Source of the DNA: CAZMVY01 sp964617875
GTDB taxonomy: Bacteria > Planctomycetota > Phycisphaerae > UBA1845 > PWPN01
DNA: 64,000 nt
Assembly (NCBI GenBank): GCA_964617875.1
Contig: CAZUAI010000014.1
Coordinates: forward strand, 20,852-84,851
Direction of reading: 5' to 3'
Part shown: positions 16,126 through 24,138 of the stretch, piece by piece
How the letters are laid out: every line of letters begins with the position of its first letter
How positions within the stretch are numbered: the first letter of the stretch is position 1
Position numbers and translations under genes: made by a program
The notes under the pieces: model-generated
What the model saw: only the letters and a program-made list of their open reading frames with translations
What the model was told of the DNA's origin: nothing
The model's database searches: none

Positions 16126-17052
16126 ATGCAGGTGACACGTCGGGAGATGCTGGGGGCGGGGATTGCGGCGGCGGCGACGATGGCAACGCAGGGCGCCCGG
16201 GCCGCCGTGGCGCCGAAGGCGACGAAGGCCGGGCCCGGCGGCGACATCGGCCCCGTCATCAAGCTGAGCTGCTGCGCCTACTCGCTCCGCAGCTATCTGC
16301 CCCGCGGCAACAACAAGGGCAGGATCAGCCTGCACGACTTCCTTGAACTGGCCGCCGCCTGGGGAATCGACGGCGTCGAGCTGACGTCGTACTACTTCGA
16401 CTCCGAAGACAAGCCGTACCTGCACTCGCTCAAGGCGAAGGCGTTCAAGCTCGGCCTGGACATCTCCGGCACGGCGGTTGGCAACAACTTCTGCTTCGCG
16501 CCCGGCAAGGAACGCGACGAGCAGATCGCGATGGTTAAACGGTGGATCGACAACTCCGTCATCCTGGGCTCGCCGTGCATGCGGATCTTCGCCGGCGGCC
16601 GTTCGAGCAACGAGGAAGAACGCGCGCGGGCCTTCACCTGGGTCACCGACTGCATCAAGACGTGCTGCGACCACGCCGGCGAGCGCGGCGTCTTCCTGGC
16701 CCTCGAGAACCACGGCCACCTGACCGAGACGGCCGCCGACGTGCTGAAGATCCTGGACACGGTCCGGCACGAGTGGCTCGGCCTCAACCTCGACACGGGC
16801 AACTTCCCGCCGGATGTCTACAAGCAGATCGAGATGTGCGCCCCGCGGACCCTCACGTCGCACGTGAAGGTCAGCGTCCAGACGGGCGGGGAGAAGAAGA
16901 ACCGCGACCCTGCCGATTACGCCCGGATCGTGCGGACCCTTCGCAACGCGAACTACCGCGGCTTCATCTCGCTGGAGTACGAAGACGCCGAGGATCAGAT
17001 GGTCGGCGTGCCGAAGCAGCTGAAGAAAATCCGCGAGGCCATCGTGTCGTGA
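16126..17052 (+). CDS. Exported sugar phosphate isomerase/epimerase (TIM barrel)
   Basis: Xylose-isomerase-like TIM-barrel protein of 308 residues (AP endonuclease 2 / sugar isomerase-epimerase superfamily). A twin-arginine-like signal, TRREMLGAGIAAAATMA, opens the protein, so it is probably exported folded by Tat. Metal-site segments are visible (FLALENHGHLTE, LNLDTGNF, HVKVSVQTG, GFISLEYE), giving the Glu/Asp/His set of the family. It is followed 46 bp later by a symporter, so the two likely handle one sugar. The ATG follows AAGGAG (16112-16117). Confidence 0.86.
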   Translation: MQVTRREMLGAGIAAAATMATQGARAAVAPKATKAGPGGDIGPVIKLSCCAYSLRSYLPRGNNKGRISLHDFLELAAAWGIDGVELTSYYFDSEDKPYLHSLKAKAFKLGLDISGTAVGNNFCFAPGKERDEQIAMVKRWIDNSVILGSPCMRIFAGGRSSNEEERARAFTWVTDCIKTCCDHAGERGVFLALENHGHLTETAADVLKILDTVRHEWLGLNLDTGNFPPDVYKQIEMCAPRTLTSHVKVSVQTGGEKKNRDPADYARIVRTLRNANYRGFISLEYEDAEDQMVGVPKQLKKIREAIVS

Positions 17053-17098
17053 GATTGCTTCGTCCGGCGTGATCGCCGGCCGCCGGGACGTCGGCCGC

Positions 17099-18709
17099 AT
17101 GAACTTCGCCCTCTCCACGCTGGATGTCATCATCATCGTCGCGTCGATCACCGGCGTGCTGATTGTCGGTTTCTGGGCGTCGCGACGGCAGGAGCAGACG
17201 GCCCGCGGCTACTTCCTCGCCTCCGGGCGGTTGCCGTGGTGGATCATCGGCTCCGCGTTCGTCTCCACGAGCGTCTCCAGCGAACAGATCGTCGGGACCG
17301 TCGGCGCCGCATACGAGCATGGCATGGGCGTGGCCAACTGGGAATGGTGCAGCCTGCCCGTCTACACGCTGCTCATGCTGTTCTTCATCCCCGTGTATCT
17401 CAGGAACCGGGTGACGACCGTGCCCGAGTTCCTCCGGCGGCGGTACGGCCCGCTCTGCGCGGACATCTACAGCTGGGTGATGCTGGTCGCCTATGTGTTC
17501 ATCTTCCTCGTCCCCGTGCTCTACGGCGGAAGCCGGGCGTTTTCGCAACTGATCGGCTGGCCGTTTCATGCCGTGCTGTGGGTGATGGTGGTTCTCGTCG
17601 CCGCCTACGCCGTCAAGGGCGGTCTGGCCTCGGTCGTCTGGACCGACGCCGTGCAGTGCCTCATGCTCGTCGGCGGCGGGCTCGTCCTGTTCTTCATCGC
17701 CCTCGACAGGATCCCCGGCGGCATCCCGCACGGCTGGGCAACCATGACCCAGGCCCGACCCGAACGCTTCCACCTCGTCCATCCGATCGACGACCCGGTC
17801 GCCCCGTGGCTCGGCATGCTGTTCGCGTTCGTCGGCGTCATCCTCTTCTACCAGGCCGGCAACCAGGTGATGATTCAGCGCGTCCTCGGCGCCCGCTCGG
17901 CGTGGGACGGCCTGATGGGGATCGTCTTCGCCGGGTTCATCAACTTTCTCCGGCCGCTGGTGACGTGCTTCCTCGGGCTGATCGTCTATCACTGGATCCA
18001 CGTGATGCACGAAGCCGAGCCCCTGGCGAACAAAGACGACGCCTTCCCGTTTGCCCTGAAGGCGTTCGCCCCGGCGTGGGGGCTGCGGGGGATCATCCTT
18101 GCGGGCTTTCTTGCGGCGGTGATGTCCACGGTCAGCGCCCTGGCGAACTCGACCGCCACGATCTTCGCCCTCGATGTCTACAGAAAGATCCTCAACCCCG
18201 CCGCCGACGACCGGCGGACGGTCCAGGTCGGCCGGCTCGCGTCGCTGACGGCCCTGGTCGTCGCCGCGGGAATCGCCCCGTCGGTCGAGAACCTCGGCGG
18301 GGTCTTCCGGTACTTCCAGACGGGCGTGACGTACCTCTCGACGCCGTTCATCTCGGTCCTGTTCCTGGGCGTGCTGTGGAAGCGGACGAACTACGCGGGC
18401 GGCCTGTTCGGCATCGTCGGCGGGATCGTCCTTCAGATCGGCGTCATCCTGGCGGCGTACGCGCTGGGCTACCGGCTGCACTGGCTCTACCTCGCCGCGA
18501 TCGCCCAGGGGCTGACGATGCTCGGCGCGGTCATCGTGTCGCTCGCCACGCCGCCGCCGGCGAAGGCGCTCTGGGAGCCGTTTCAGTGGAGCCCGTCGCT
18601 CCTCTCGCAATACGACGAAGGCACACGCCGTCCCTGGTACAAGCAGGTCAAGCTCTGGTACGCCGTCTTCGCCGCAGTCTCCGTCGGCCTCTACGTCCGC
18701 TTCTGGTAA
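17099..18709 (+). CDS. Sodium/solute symporter (SSS family)
   Basis: Na+-coupled solute importer of the SSS family, 536 residues with about thirteen predicted membrane helices. The first helix is LDVIIIVASITGVLIVGFW, followed by the family motif GYFLASGRLPWWIIGSAF and the sodium-site region FVSTSVSSEQIVG. I prefer ATG 17099 because the first helix then sits right at the N terminus; an upstream start at 17069 adds ten unlikely residues. It forms a two-gene unit with the preceding sugar isomerase. The 5' part of another SSS gene lies at the start of the window, so this genome has several. Confidence 0.92.
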   Translation: MNFALSTLDVIIIVASITGVLIVGFWASRRQEQTARGYFLASGRLPWWIIGSAFVSTSVSSEQIVGTVGAAYEHGMGVANWEWCSLPVYTLLMLFFIPVYLRNRVTTVPEFLRRRYGPLCADIYSWVMLVAYVFIFLVPVLYGGSRAFSQLIGWPFHAVLWVMVVLVAAYAVKGGLASVVWTDAVQCLMLVGGGLVLFFIALDRIPGGIPHGWATMTQARPERFHLVHPIDDPVAPWLGMLFAFVGVILFYQAGNQVMIQRVLGARSAWDGLMGIVFAGFINFLRPLVTCFLGLIVYHWIHVMHEAEPLANKDDAFPFALKAFAPAWGLRGIILAGFLAAVMSTVSALANSTATIFALDVYRKILNPAADDRRTVQVGRLASLTALVVAAGIAPSVENLGGVFRYFQTGVTYLSTPFISVLFLGVLWKRTNYAGGLFGIVGGIVLQIGVILAAYALGYRLHWLYLAAIAQGLTMLGAVIVSLATPPPAKALWEPFQWSPSLLSQYDEGTRRPWYKQVKLWYAVFAAVSVGLYVRFW

Positions 18710-18840
18710 CCCCCTCTCCCTCCCAGGGAGAGGGCCGGGGTGAGGGTGTCCGTCCCCCTCGCCCTCCCAGGGAGAGGGCCGGGGTGAGGGTGTCCGTCCC
18801 CCTCGCCCTTCAACGGAGAGGGACGGGATGAGGCTCACCG
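18710..18840. repeat. Three tandem copies of a CCCTCTCCC/GGGAGAGGG hairpin repeat
   Basis: Three head-to-tail units of about 43-44 bp. Each has CCCTC(T/G)CCC, then GGAGAGGG and GGGGTGAGG, which fold into hairpins. The first two are nearly identical; the third (from about 18798) is diverged (ACGGAGAGGGACGGGATGAGG). This is a well-known kind of dispersed palindromic repeat of GC-rich bacteria. It starts directly after the symporter stop codon and may act as its terminator or stabilise the mRNA 3' end. Confidence 0.7.
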
Positions 18841-18963
18841 GCTCACCCGGCGACTCCTTCAACCTTGCAAAGACGCGCAGAGCAACAGGCCAACCGAGTC
18901 GCCCGGCCGCCGAGTGACGGACCAACGGGAACACACACTGGATCCCCGCTTGCGCGGGGATGA
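18833..18963. repeat. Dispersed 130-bp repeat, copy 1
   Basis: The block containing GGCGACTCCTTCAACCTTGC and AAAGACGCGCAGAGCAAC is repeated with high identity at 54053-54193. Both copies end in a GATCCCCGCTTnCGCGGGGATGAC hairpin, and both lie beside a decayed gene. It does not look coding in either copy. Confidence 0.7.
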
Positions 18964-19584
18964 CAATCGCAGCTTGCGCGGGGAGGACGATCGCAGCACT
19001 CCGTATTCGTTTCCGCTCGCCCGTCACCNNNNNNNNNNNNNNNNNNNNNNNNNNNNNNNNNNNNNNNNNNNNNNNNNNNNNNNNNNNNNNNNNNNNNNNN
19101 NNNNNNNNNNNNNNNNNNNNNNNNNNNNGTGTCATCGACTCTGGATCCCCGCTTGCGCGGGGATGACAATCGCAGCTTGCGCGAGGAGGACGATCGCAGC
19201 TTGCGCGGGGAGGACAATCGCGGTCCTCCGCGTTCGTTTCCGTTCGCCCGTCACCCCCGCGAAAGCGGGGGTCCAGCATCTGTGTCATCGACTCTGGATC
19301 CCCGCTTGCGCGGGGATGACGATCGCAGCTTGCGCGGGGAGGACGATCGCAGCACTCCGTATTCGTTTCCGCTCGCCCGTCACCCCCGCGAAAGCGGGGG
19401 TCCAGGGTCTGTGTCATCGACTCTGGATCCCCGCTTGCGCGGGGATGACAATCGCAGCTTGCGCGGGGAGGACAATTGCAGCTTGTGCGGGGAGGACGAT
19501 CGCAGATTGCGCGGGGAGGACGATCGCAGCACTCCGTATTCGTTTCCGCTCGCCCGTCACCCCCGCGAAAGCGGGGGTCCAGGG
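18938..19584. repeat. Nested tandem repeat array (REP-like hairpins plus 24-bp VNTR)
   Basis: Units of about 129-153 bp begin with the hairpin TGGATCCCCGCTTGCGCGGG and end with the hairpin CACCCCCGCGAAAGCGGGGG. Unit starts are visible at about 18939, 19142, 19295 and 19424. Between the hairpins is a 24-bp subunit (GATCGCAGCTTGCGCGGGGA plus GGAC) present once in units 1 and 3, twice in unit 2 and three times in unit 4. The assembly gap falls inside this array. Spacing is irregular, sequences between hairpins are shared rather than unique, and there are no cas genes, so it is not a CRISPR array. Confidence 0.8.
19029..19128. other. Assembly gap (100 N)
   Basis: Exactly 100 undetermined bases, a conventional placeholder length, so the real size is unknown. 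It lies within the tandem repeat array, which very likely caused the assembly break. Confidence 0.99.
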
Positions 19585-19845
19585 AAGATTGAGTAGCCGC
19601 CCAGGCTGACGTCACCGTCCAGATCCGCAACGACGAGGCCCCGTTCCGCCGACGGCGAGTTCGGCCCGTTGAGACACGCCGCGAACCGTGTGAATTCCCC
19701 CCTATCCACGTCGTCTTGGTTGAAGTCGCCCGGGATGCAGCCGTTGGCCCCCCCAGCACGTTCGGCGGCGTCTCGGACACAGACCGCAGGCATCGCCGAC
19801 CTCGTCCGCATCGCCATTCGCCTGGTCATTGACCAACGCCGGCCT
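19575..19845 (-). pseudogene. Decayed 3' end of a dockerin-type secreted protein gene
   Basis: The minus strand reads first a thrombospondin-type-3 fragment (VNDQANGDADEVGDACGLCP, from about 19833) and then, in a different frame, a dockerin-like tail (CIPGDFNQDDVDRGEFTRFA, then CLNGPN and DLDGDVSLGGYSIF). The frame changes at a run of seven G (about 19750). The second calcium loop is cut off by the repeat array at about 19575, and no 5' part of the gene remains because the SMP-30 gene starts at 19879 on the other strand. It is kin to the FNGPN-tailed proteins at 8210 and 9923. Confidence 0.65.
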
Positions 19846-19878
19846 CCGCCATACGGTATCCGGCGAAGGAGACCAGCC

Positions 19879-21441
19879 ATGGCCAAGCCGCTTCCTCACG
19901 CCTGCCTCGCAATCACGGGTCCCTTGCTTGCCCTGGCCGTCCACGCCGCGCAGCCGCCGATTGGCCGCAGCCCCGGCGAACCGGCCTGGCCCGACATCCT
20001 CCGGCAGCAGTGGGGCCTCGACGTCGAGCGCGACCTGCGGAACCCGCTGATCGACGGCGTCGCACCCGCGGGCCTGTTCCAGCGGGCCGACAAGGGCAAG
20101 CCCGTCCTCTTCACGCCCATCATCGCCCTCGGCATGGAGGTCACGACGCACGGCGGATGGTACTCCGCCGGGCCCAGGGCCGGCGACATCCCCGCGGACA
20201 TCGCCGCGGCCAGACACGAACTCTGGTCCTACGCCTACAAGCAGCCCGAGGCCGAGCGAAGCGCCGGACCGTTCACCCCGCCGCCGCTGAAATCCGGCTC
20301 CGCCCAGTTCGACCCCGGCGAGACGACCTTCGGCTTCTGGATCCGCAACGAAACCTGGGACGACGGGGGCGTCTTCACACAACCGGCTGCCGTCGCCAGG
20401 GCCAACGAGCGGCTGCGGGCCCAGCCCTACAAGGCGATGATCTACCCGAACCGCGACGGCAAGACCGGCCGGCTGATCCCGCACAGCTATCTGATCGGCT
20501 TCGAGTACTCGACCAACGACGACTTCCAGGACGTCGTCGCCCGCGTGGACAACGTCACGCTGCTGCCGTCGGACCCGCCGCTCAAGGGGATCCTGGCGCC
20601 CGATGCCAGAGTCCGCAAGCTCGCCGACGGGTTCGCCTTCGTCGAGGGCCCGGCGTGGGACTTCAACGGGAATGCGTTGTACTTCTCCGACATCCCCCGG
20701 AACCGGATCCTCCGCTACGCCGACGGCAAGGTCACGACCGCCAACGACTCCAGCGGCCGGTCGAACGGCCTGATGTTCGACAAGGACGGCACGCTGATCG
20801 CCTGCGAGGGCGCCGAGAAGCCCGGCGGCGGCCGCCGCGTCTCGCGGGCACAGGCGGGCAGGCCCGGCGAGGCCATCGCCACGAACTACGACGGCAAGCG
20901 GCTCAACAGCCCGAACGACCTGTGGCTCGACGCCGACGGCGGGATCTACTTCACCGACCCGCGCTACGGCCAGCGCGAGGACATGGAACTCGACAAGGAG
21001 GCCGTGTACTACATCGCCCGCGACGGCAAGGTCACGCAGCTGATCACGAACCTGGTCCGCCCGAACGGCATCGGCCTCTCGCCCGACGGCCGATGGCTCT
21101 ATGTCGTGGACAACGGAGCGGATGCCCTCTGGCGATGGCCGATCACCGCCCCCGGCCGGCTCGGCAAGGGCGAGCGGATCGCCGATGTCACCGGCCCCGA
21201 CGGCATGAGCGTCGATGAGGAAGGCCGGCTCTACGTGACGGGCACGCGCGGCGTCTGGGTCTTCGACCCGAACGGAAAATGGCTCGGCTGCATCGACACG
21301 CCCGAGCAGCCGGCCAACTGCACGTTCGGCGGACCGGGCTACCGCACGCTGTTCATCACGGCCCGCACGTCGCTCTACGCGATCGAGACCCAGACGCGCG
21401 GCTGGCACATTCGCCTGGACGGACCGCCGAAGAAGAAGTAG
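19879..21441 (+). CDS. Exported SMP-30/gluconolactonase-like beta-propeller protein
   Basis: Secreted protein of 520 residues. The signal peptide (LAITGPLLALAVHAAQ) follows an ATG with GAAGGAG upstream. Residues about 35-225 form a beta-rich domain found in planctomycete glycan-active proteins but without a firm function. Residues about 235-515 are an SMP-30/gluconolactonase propeller with the metal-site motifs FVEGPAWDFNG, LNSPNDLWLDADGGIYFTDP and VVDNGADALW. A lactonase acting on aldonolactones is likely, which would fit downstream of the Gfo/Idh dehydrogenases in this window. The reading frame continues upstream to 19669, but that part overlaps the decayed dockerin gene and lacks family similarity. 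Confidence 0.86.
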   Translation: MAKPLPHACLAITGPLLALAVHAAQPPIGRSPGEPAWPDILRQQWGLDVERDLRNPLIDGVAPAGLFQRADKGKPVLFTPIIALGMEVTTHGGWYSAGPRAGDIPADIAAARHELWSYAYKQPEAERSAGPFTPPPLKSGSAQFDPGETTFGFWIRNETWDDGGVFTQPAAVARANERLRAQPYKAMIYPNRDGKTGRLIPHSYLIGFEYSTNDDFQDVVARVDNVTLLPSDPPLKGILAPDARVRKLADGFAFVEGPAWDFNGNALYFSDIPRNRILRYADGKVTTANDSSGRSNGLMFDKDGTLIACEGAEKPGGGRRVSRAQAGRPGEAIATNYDGKRLNSPNDLWLDADGGIYFTDPRYGQREDMELDKEAVYYIARDGKVTQLITNLVRPNGIGLSPDGRWLYVVDNGADALWRWPITAPGRLGKGERIADVTGPDGMSVDEEGRLYVTGTRGVWVFDPNGKWLGCIDTPEQPANCTFGGPGYRTLFITARTSLYAIETQTRGWHIRLDGPPKKK

Positions 21442-21573
21442 CTTATCGCCGCCCGCCGGACGGCGGCGATCGGTCAAGGCGCGAGGAGGCGATGCCTCCA
21501 CAGAATCCGCGTGCTCGAACAAGGATTCGGGCGATAACAGTGCGGGGCGGTTTCGGCCGCAGCCGATTGTGGT

Positions 21574-21590
21574 GCAGGCATCTTGCCTGC
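21574..21590. repeat. Dispersed GCAGGCA-TCT-TGCCTGC hairpin
   Basis: Perfect 7-bp stem in the 266-bp gap before the zinc-ribbon membrane protein gene. The surrounding word GTGGTGCAGGCATCTTGCCT recurs with two changes at 24115-24134, and related GGCAGGTCTTGCCCGCTTGC sequences occur at 55296-55315 and, inverted, at 21657-21677. Confidence 0.5.
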
Positions 21591-21707
21591 CCTCCGAGTC
21601 TTGCTGGTCCGCGTAGATTTCGGGCAATGACAGCGTAGGGCACGGCCGCAGCCCGCGCAAGCGGGCAAGACCTGCCTTTTTGCTGAAACAGGAACGTGGG
21701 ACTGACC

Positions 21708-23219
21708 ATGCTGTGCAAAACCTGCGGCTACCGGCTGTGGAACCTCCCGTCGCGGCGGTGCCCGGAATGCGGAACGCCGTTTCGGCCAAGCGAGTTCGAA
21801 TTCGCGGCCAACAGCGTCCGCTTCCAGTGCCCCCACTGCAGCCAGCCCTACTACGGCACGGGCGAGAAGGGCCACCTCGTCCCGGCCGAGTTCGACTGCG
21901 TCTCGTGCGGACGGCACATCCACATGGACGACATGGTGCTCCTGCCGGCCGAGGGCGTGGCCGAAGAGCAGACGCAGGTCGGGCGCATGCCCTGGCTCGA
22001 TCGGCGGGAGCGCGGCCTGGTCCGCGCCTGGTTCGCAACGATCGGCATGGCCCTCTTCTCCCCCGCACGGCTCATGCGCGCAACCCCGCGGCACGCGCCC
22101 GCGCTCGATGCCTGGTGGTTTGCCGTATCCACCAGCACCATCATCATGCTGATCTCCCTCTGCCCGTTCTTCCTGCTTCCGGTTCTCCTCCAGTCCGGAG
22201 CGGCACGGAACTCCGCCTTTTCCGCCAGAATCGTCCTCACGATGCTCATCTTTTTCCTCGGCCTCATGATCGTCATCACACTCTGGGGCTGCGCCGCACA
22301 CGGCCTGCTGCGGCTGACCGGACGAACCGCGCTGCCCCTGCGCCGGACCTTCCACGCCATCGGGTACAGCGCCGGTGCCAATGCCTTCGCGGGAATCCCC
22401 TGCATCGGCTTCTACGTCGGGGCGATCTGGTGGATCGTCTCGGCCACGATCATGCTGAAGGAATCGCAGCGGGTCTCCGCGTTGCGCGCCGCTTTCGCCG
22501 CAATCACGCCGCCCGTGGCCTCGTTTGTCCTGTTCGTCGCAGGCTATGCCTGGCTGCTCATGTACGTGACGGCAATCCCTGCCCGCTCCACGGCCATGAT
22601 GCCCGTCGTGATCGCGCCCGCGGAAACCCGGACCATCCTGGCCGGGCTCCAGGTGCACGCCGGAGAGAACAACGGCCGCTACCCGAACCACGCCATCGAA
22701 CTTGTTGCCTCAAAGTCCAGCGCTGTCACGGCGCACAGCTTCGTCGCCACGGGCTCGGCCACGACGGTTGCACAGATCCCGGTCGGCGGCACGACACTGG
22801 AAAAGTACTCGTTCCTGCCGCCGGGCCGCCGAACCGCCGTCGAACAGGCCGCCGCCGATGCGCTGCCGCAGGGCACCGTCGCTCACCGTCTCGGCGACTT
22901 CGTCTTCACGCACCACGGCATCGGACAGGAGCCGCGATTCACGGGGCTGTGGCTCGTCATCCTGTGGCCCGATCCGGAGGCGAACGCCGGCAGGACCGAT
23001 GCGAAAGATGTTGTGATCGGAACAACCGACGGCAAGATCCTCGCCTACCCGCGCGAGCAGTTCGCGGCCCAGCTGGGCAGACAGAACCAGCAACGCCAGG
23101 CCGCCGGCCTCGCCCCCCTGCCCGATCCGGCCTCCGTGACGCACGCACGGCCGGCCGTGGCATCACAACCCGAATCCGGCCCGGCCACAGAACCGTCGGC
23201 CCCCGCGGAGCAAGAGTAG
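21708..23219 (+). CDS. Zinc-ribbon polytopic membrane protein
   Basis: Unrecognised protein of 503 residues. The N terminus has two zinc-ribbon-like Cys pairs (CKTCGYRLWNLPSRRCPECG, then CPHC...CVSCG) within the first 75 residues. Four membrane helices lie between about residues 145 and 300, resembling a YIP1-like domain. A soluble region of about 200 residues follows (AETRTILAGLQVHAGENNGR onward), with resemblance to the pilin-like/DUF1559-type LxxLxxYAxENxGRYP motif. The tail is Pro- and Ala-rich. Cytoplasmic zinc ribbons on a membrane protein suggest protein-protein contact at the membrane; no enzymatic motif is seen. ATG 21708 is preferred to a GTG at 21696. Confidence 0.75.
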   Translation: MLCKTCGYRLWNLPSRRCPECGTPFRPSEFEFAANSVRFQCPHCSQPYYGTGEKGHLVPAEFDCVSCGRHIHMDDMVLLPAEGVAEEQTQVGRMPWLDRRERGLVRAWFATIGMALFSPARLMRATPRHAPALDAWWFAVSTSTIIMLISLCPFFLLPVLLQSGAARNSAFSARIVLTMLIFFLGLMIVITLWGCAAHGLLRLTGRTALPLRRTFHAIGYSAGANAFAGIPCIGFYVGAIWWIVSATIMLKESQRVSALRAAFAAITPPVASFVLFVAGYAWLLMYVTAIPARSTAMMPVVIAPAETRTILAGLQVHAGENNGRYPNHAIELVASKSSAVTAHSFVATGSATTVAQIPVGGTTLEKYSFLPPGRRTAVEQAAADALPQGTVAHRLGDFVFTHHGIGQEPRFTGLWLVILWPDPEANAGRTDAKDVVIGTTDGKILAYPREQFAAQLGRQNQQRQAAGLAPLPDPASVTHARPAVASQPESGPATEPSAPAEQE

Positions 23220-23239
23220 AAGGCCCCGTCTTGCCTTCT
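23218..23239. terminator. Hairpin between convergent genes
   Basis: AGAAGGC (23218-23224) and GCCTTCT (23233-23239) form a 7-bp stem in the 49-bp gap between the zinc-ribbon gene and the converging SDR gene. There is no long T run, so intrinsic termination is uncertain. Confidence 0.4.
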
Positions 23240-23268
23240 CGCTTCCCCGCTCTCCCGCTTTGCCCGGA

Positions 23269-24084
23269 TCACCAGGCCGTCCAGCCGCCGTCCACGACCA
23301 GGTTGTGGCCCGTGACGTAGCTGCTGGCGTCGCTGGCGAGGAACACGAGCGCGCCCTTGAGTTCGCTCGGCTTGCCCATCCGCTTCATCGGGCTCTTGGC
23401 GCTCAGGCGCTCGACCATCCGCGGGTCCACGTTCGGGGCGGGGAACGGCCCCGGCGACAGGCAGTTCACCCGCACGCCGTCGTTCACCCAGTAGACCGCC
23501 AGGTGCCGCGTCATGTTGATGATGCCGCCCTTCAGCGCGTGGTAGGCGACGGGGCTGGCCATGCAGATGCCCGCGTAGGCGTCCGGATAGGAGCCGACGA
23601 TGCCGTACATCGAGCCGATCATGATGATGCTCGCGCCGCCGCCCCGCTGCACGGCGTGCTCCCGCACGAGCCGCGAAAGCACGAAGCAACCGCTCGCGTT
23701 GGCCAGTTGCCGCGTGAACTGCTCGGCCGTCACGCCGGTCCAGTCCGCCGTCACACGCTCGTATCCCGAGTTGACGAGGATGTCGATCCGCCCGGCCGTC
23801 TTCACGCCCTCGGCGACAGCCTGCGCGAGCATCTTCTCGTCCATGTAGTCCACGTCGACGCAGTGATGCTTCGCCGAGCCGACGACCGGCAGGCTCGCCG
23901 CCACCTCCTTCGCACGGTCCTTCGCCTTCGGAATGTCGCCGACGATCACGCTCGCGCCGGCCTCGGCCAGCGCCCGGCACATCGACTGGACGAGCCAGCC
24001 CGTCCCGCCCGTCACGAGGGCCACCTTCCCGCTGAGGTCAAAAAGCTGCGAAACCGTCGGTTCGTTCGTTCCCATGGTACTCAT
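23269..24084 (-). CDS. SDR family oxidoreductase
   Basis: Short-chain dehydrogenase/reductase of 271 residues, NAD(P)-dependent. The cofactor motif is TGGTGWLV rather than the textbook TGxxxGxG, followed by ILVNSGY; the catalytic Tyr and Lys are in YHALKGG, with an upstream Ser in IGSMYG. The C-terminal SYVTGHNLVVDGGWT is typical of 3-oxoacyl-ACP-reductase-like sugar dehydrogenases. It is the last gene of a three-gene unit (aldolase, Gfo/Idh, SDR), 54 bp after the Gfo/Idh gene, and probably oxidises a sugar or sugar acid. GAGGAG lies upstream of the ATG. Confidence 0.9.
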   Translation of the reverse strand: MSTMGTNEPTVSQLFDLSGKVALVTGGTGWLVQSMCRALAEAGASVIVGDIPKAKDRAKEVAASLPVVGSAKHHCVDVDYMDEKMLAQAVAEGVKTAGRIDILVNSGYERVTADWTGVTAEQFTRQLANASGCFVLSRLVREHAVQRGGGASIIMIGSMYGIVGSYPDAYAGICMASPVAYHALKGGIINMTRHLAVYWVNDGVRVNCLSPGPFPAPNVDPRMVERLSAKSPMKRMGKPSELKGALVFLASDASSYVTGHNLVVDGGWTAW

Positions 24085-24138
24085 TCGTAAGTCTCCGACT
24101 CCTCTGCAATGTTGTGGTGCAGGTATCTTGCCCGCATA

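Noticed and set aside
18938..19584. Possible CRISPR array
   Set aside because: Units are irregular (129-153 bp), the sequences between hairpins are shared rather than unique spacers, and there are no cas genes.
16964..19780. A 938-residue minus-strand open frame
   Set aside because: It runs antisense to the symporter gene, through the hairpin repeats and through 100 N. Its peptide (HPRASGDPES-type repeats) is the usual artefact of translating CCCCGC hairpins.
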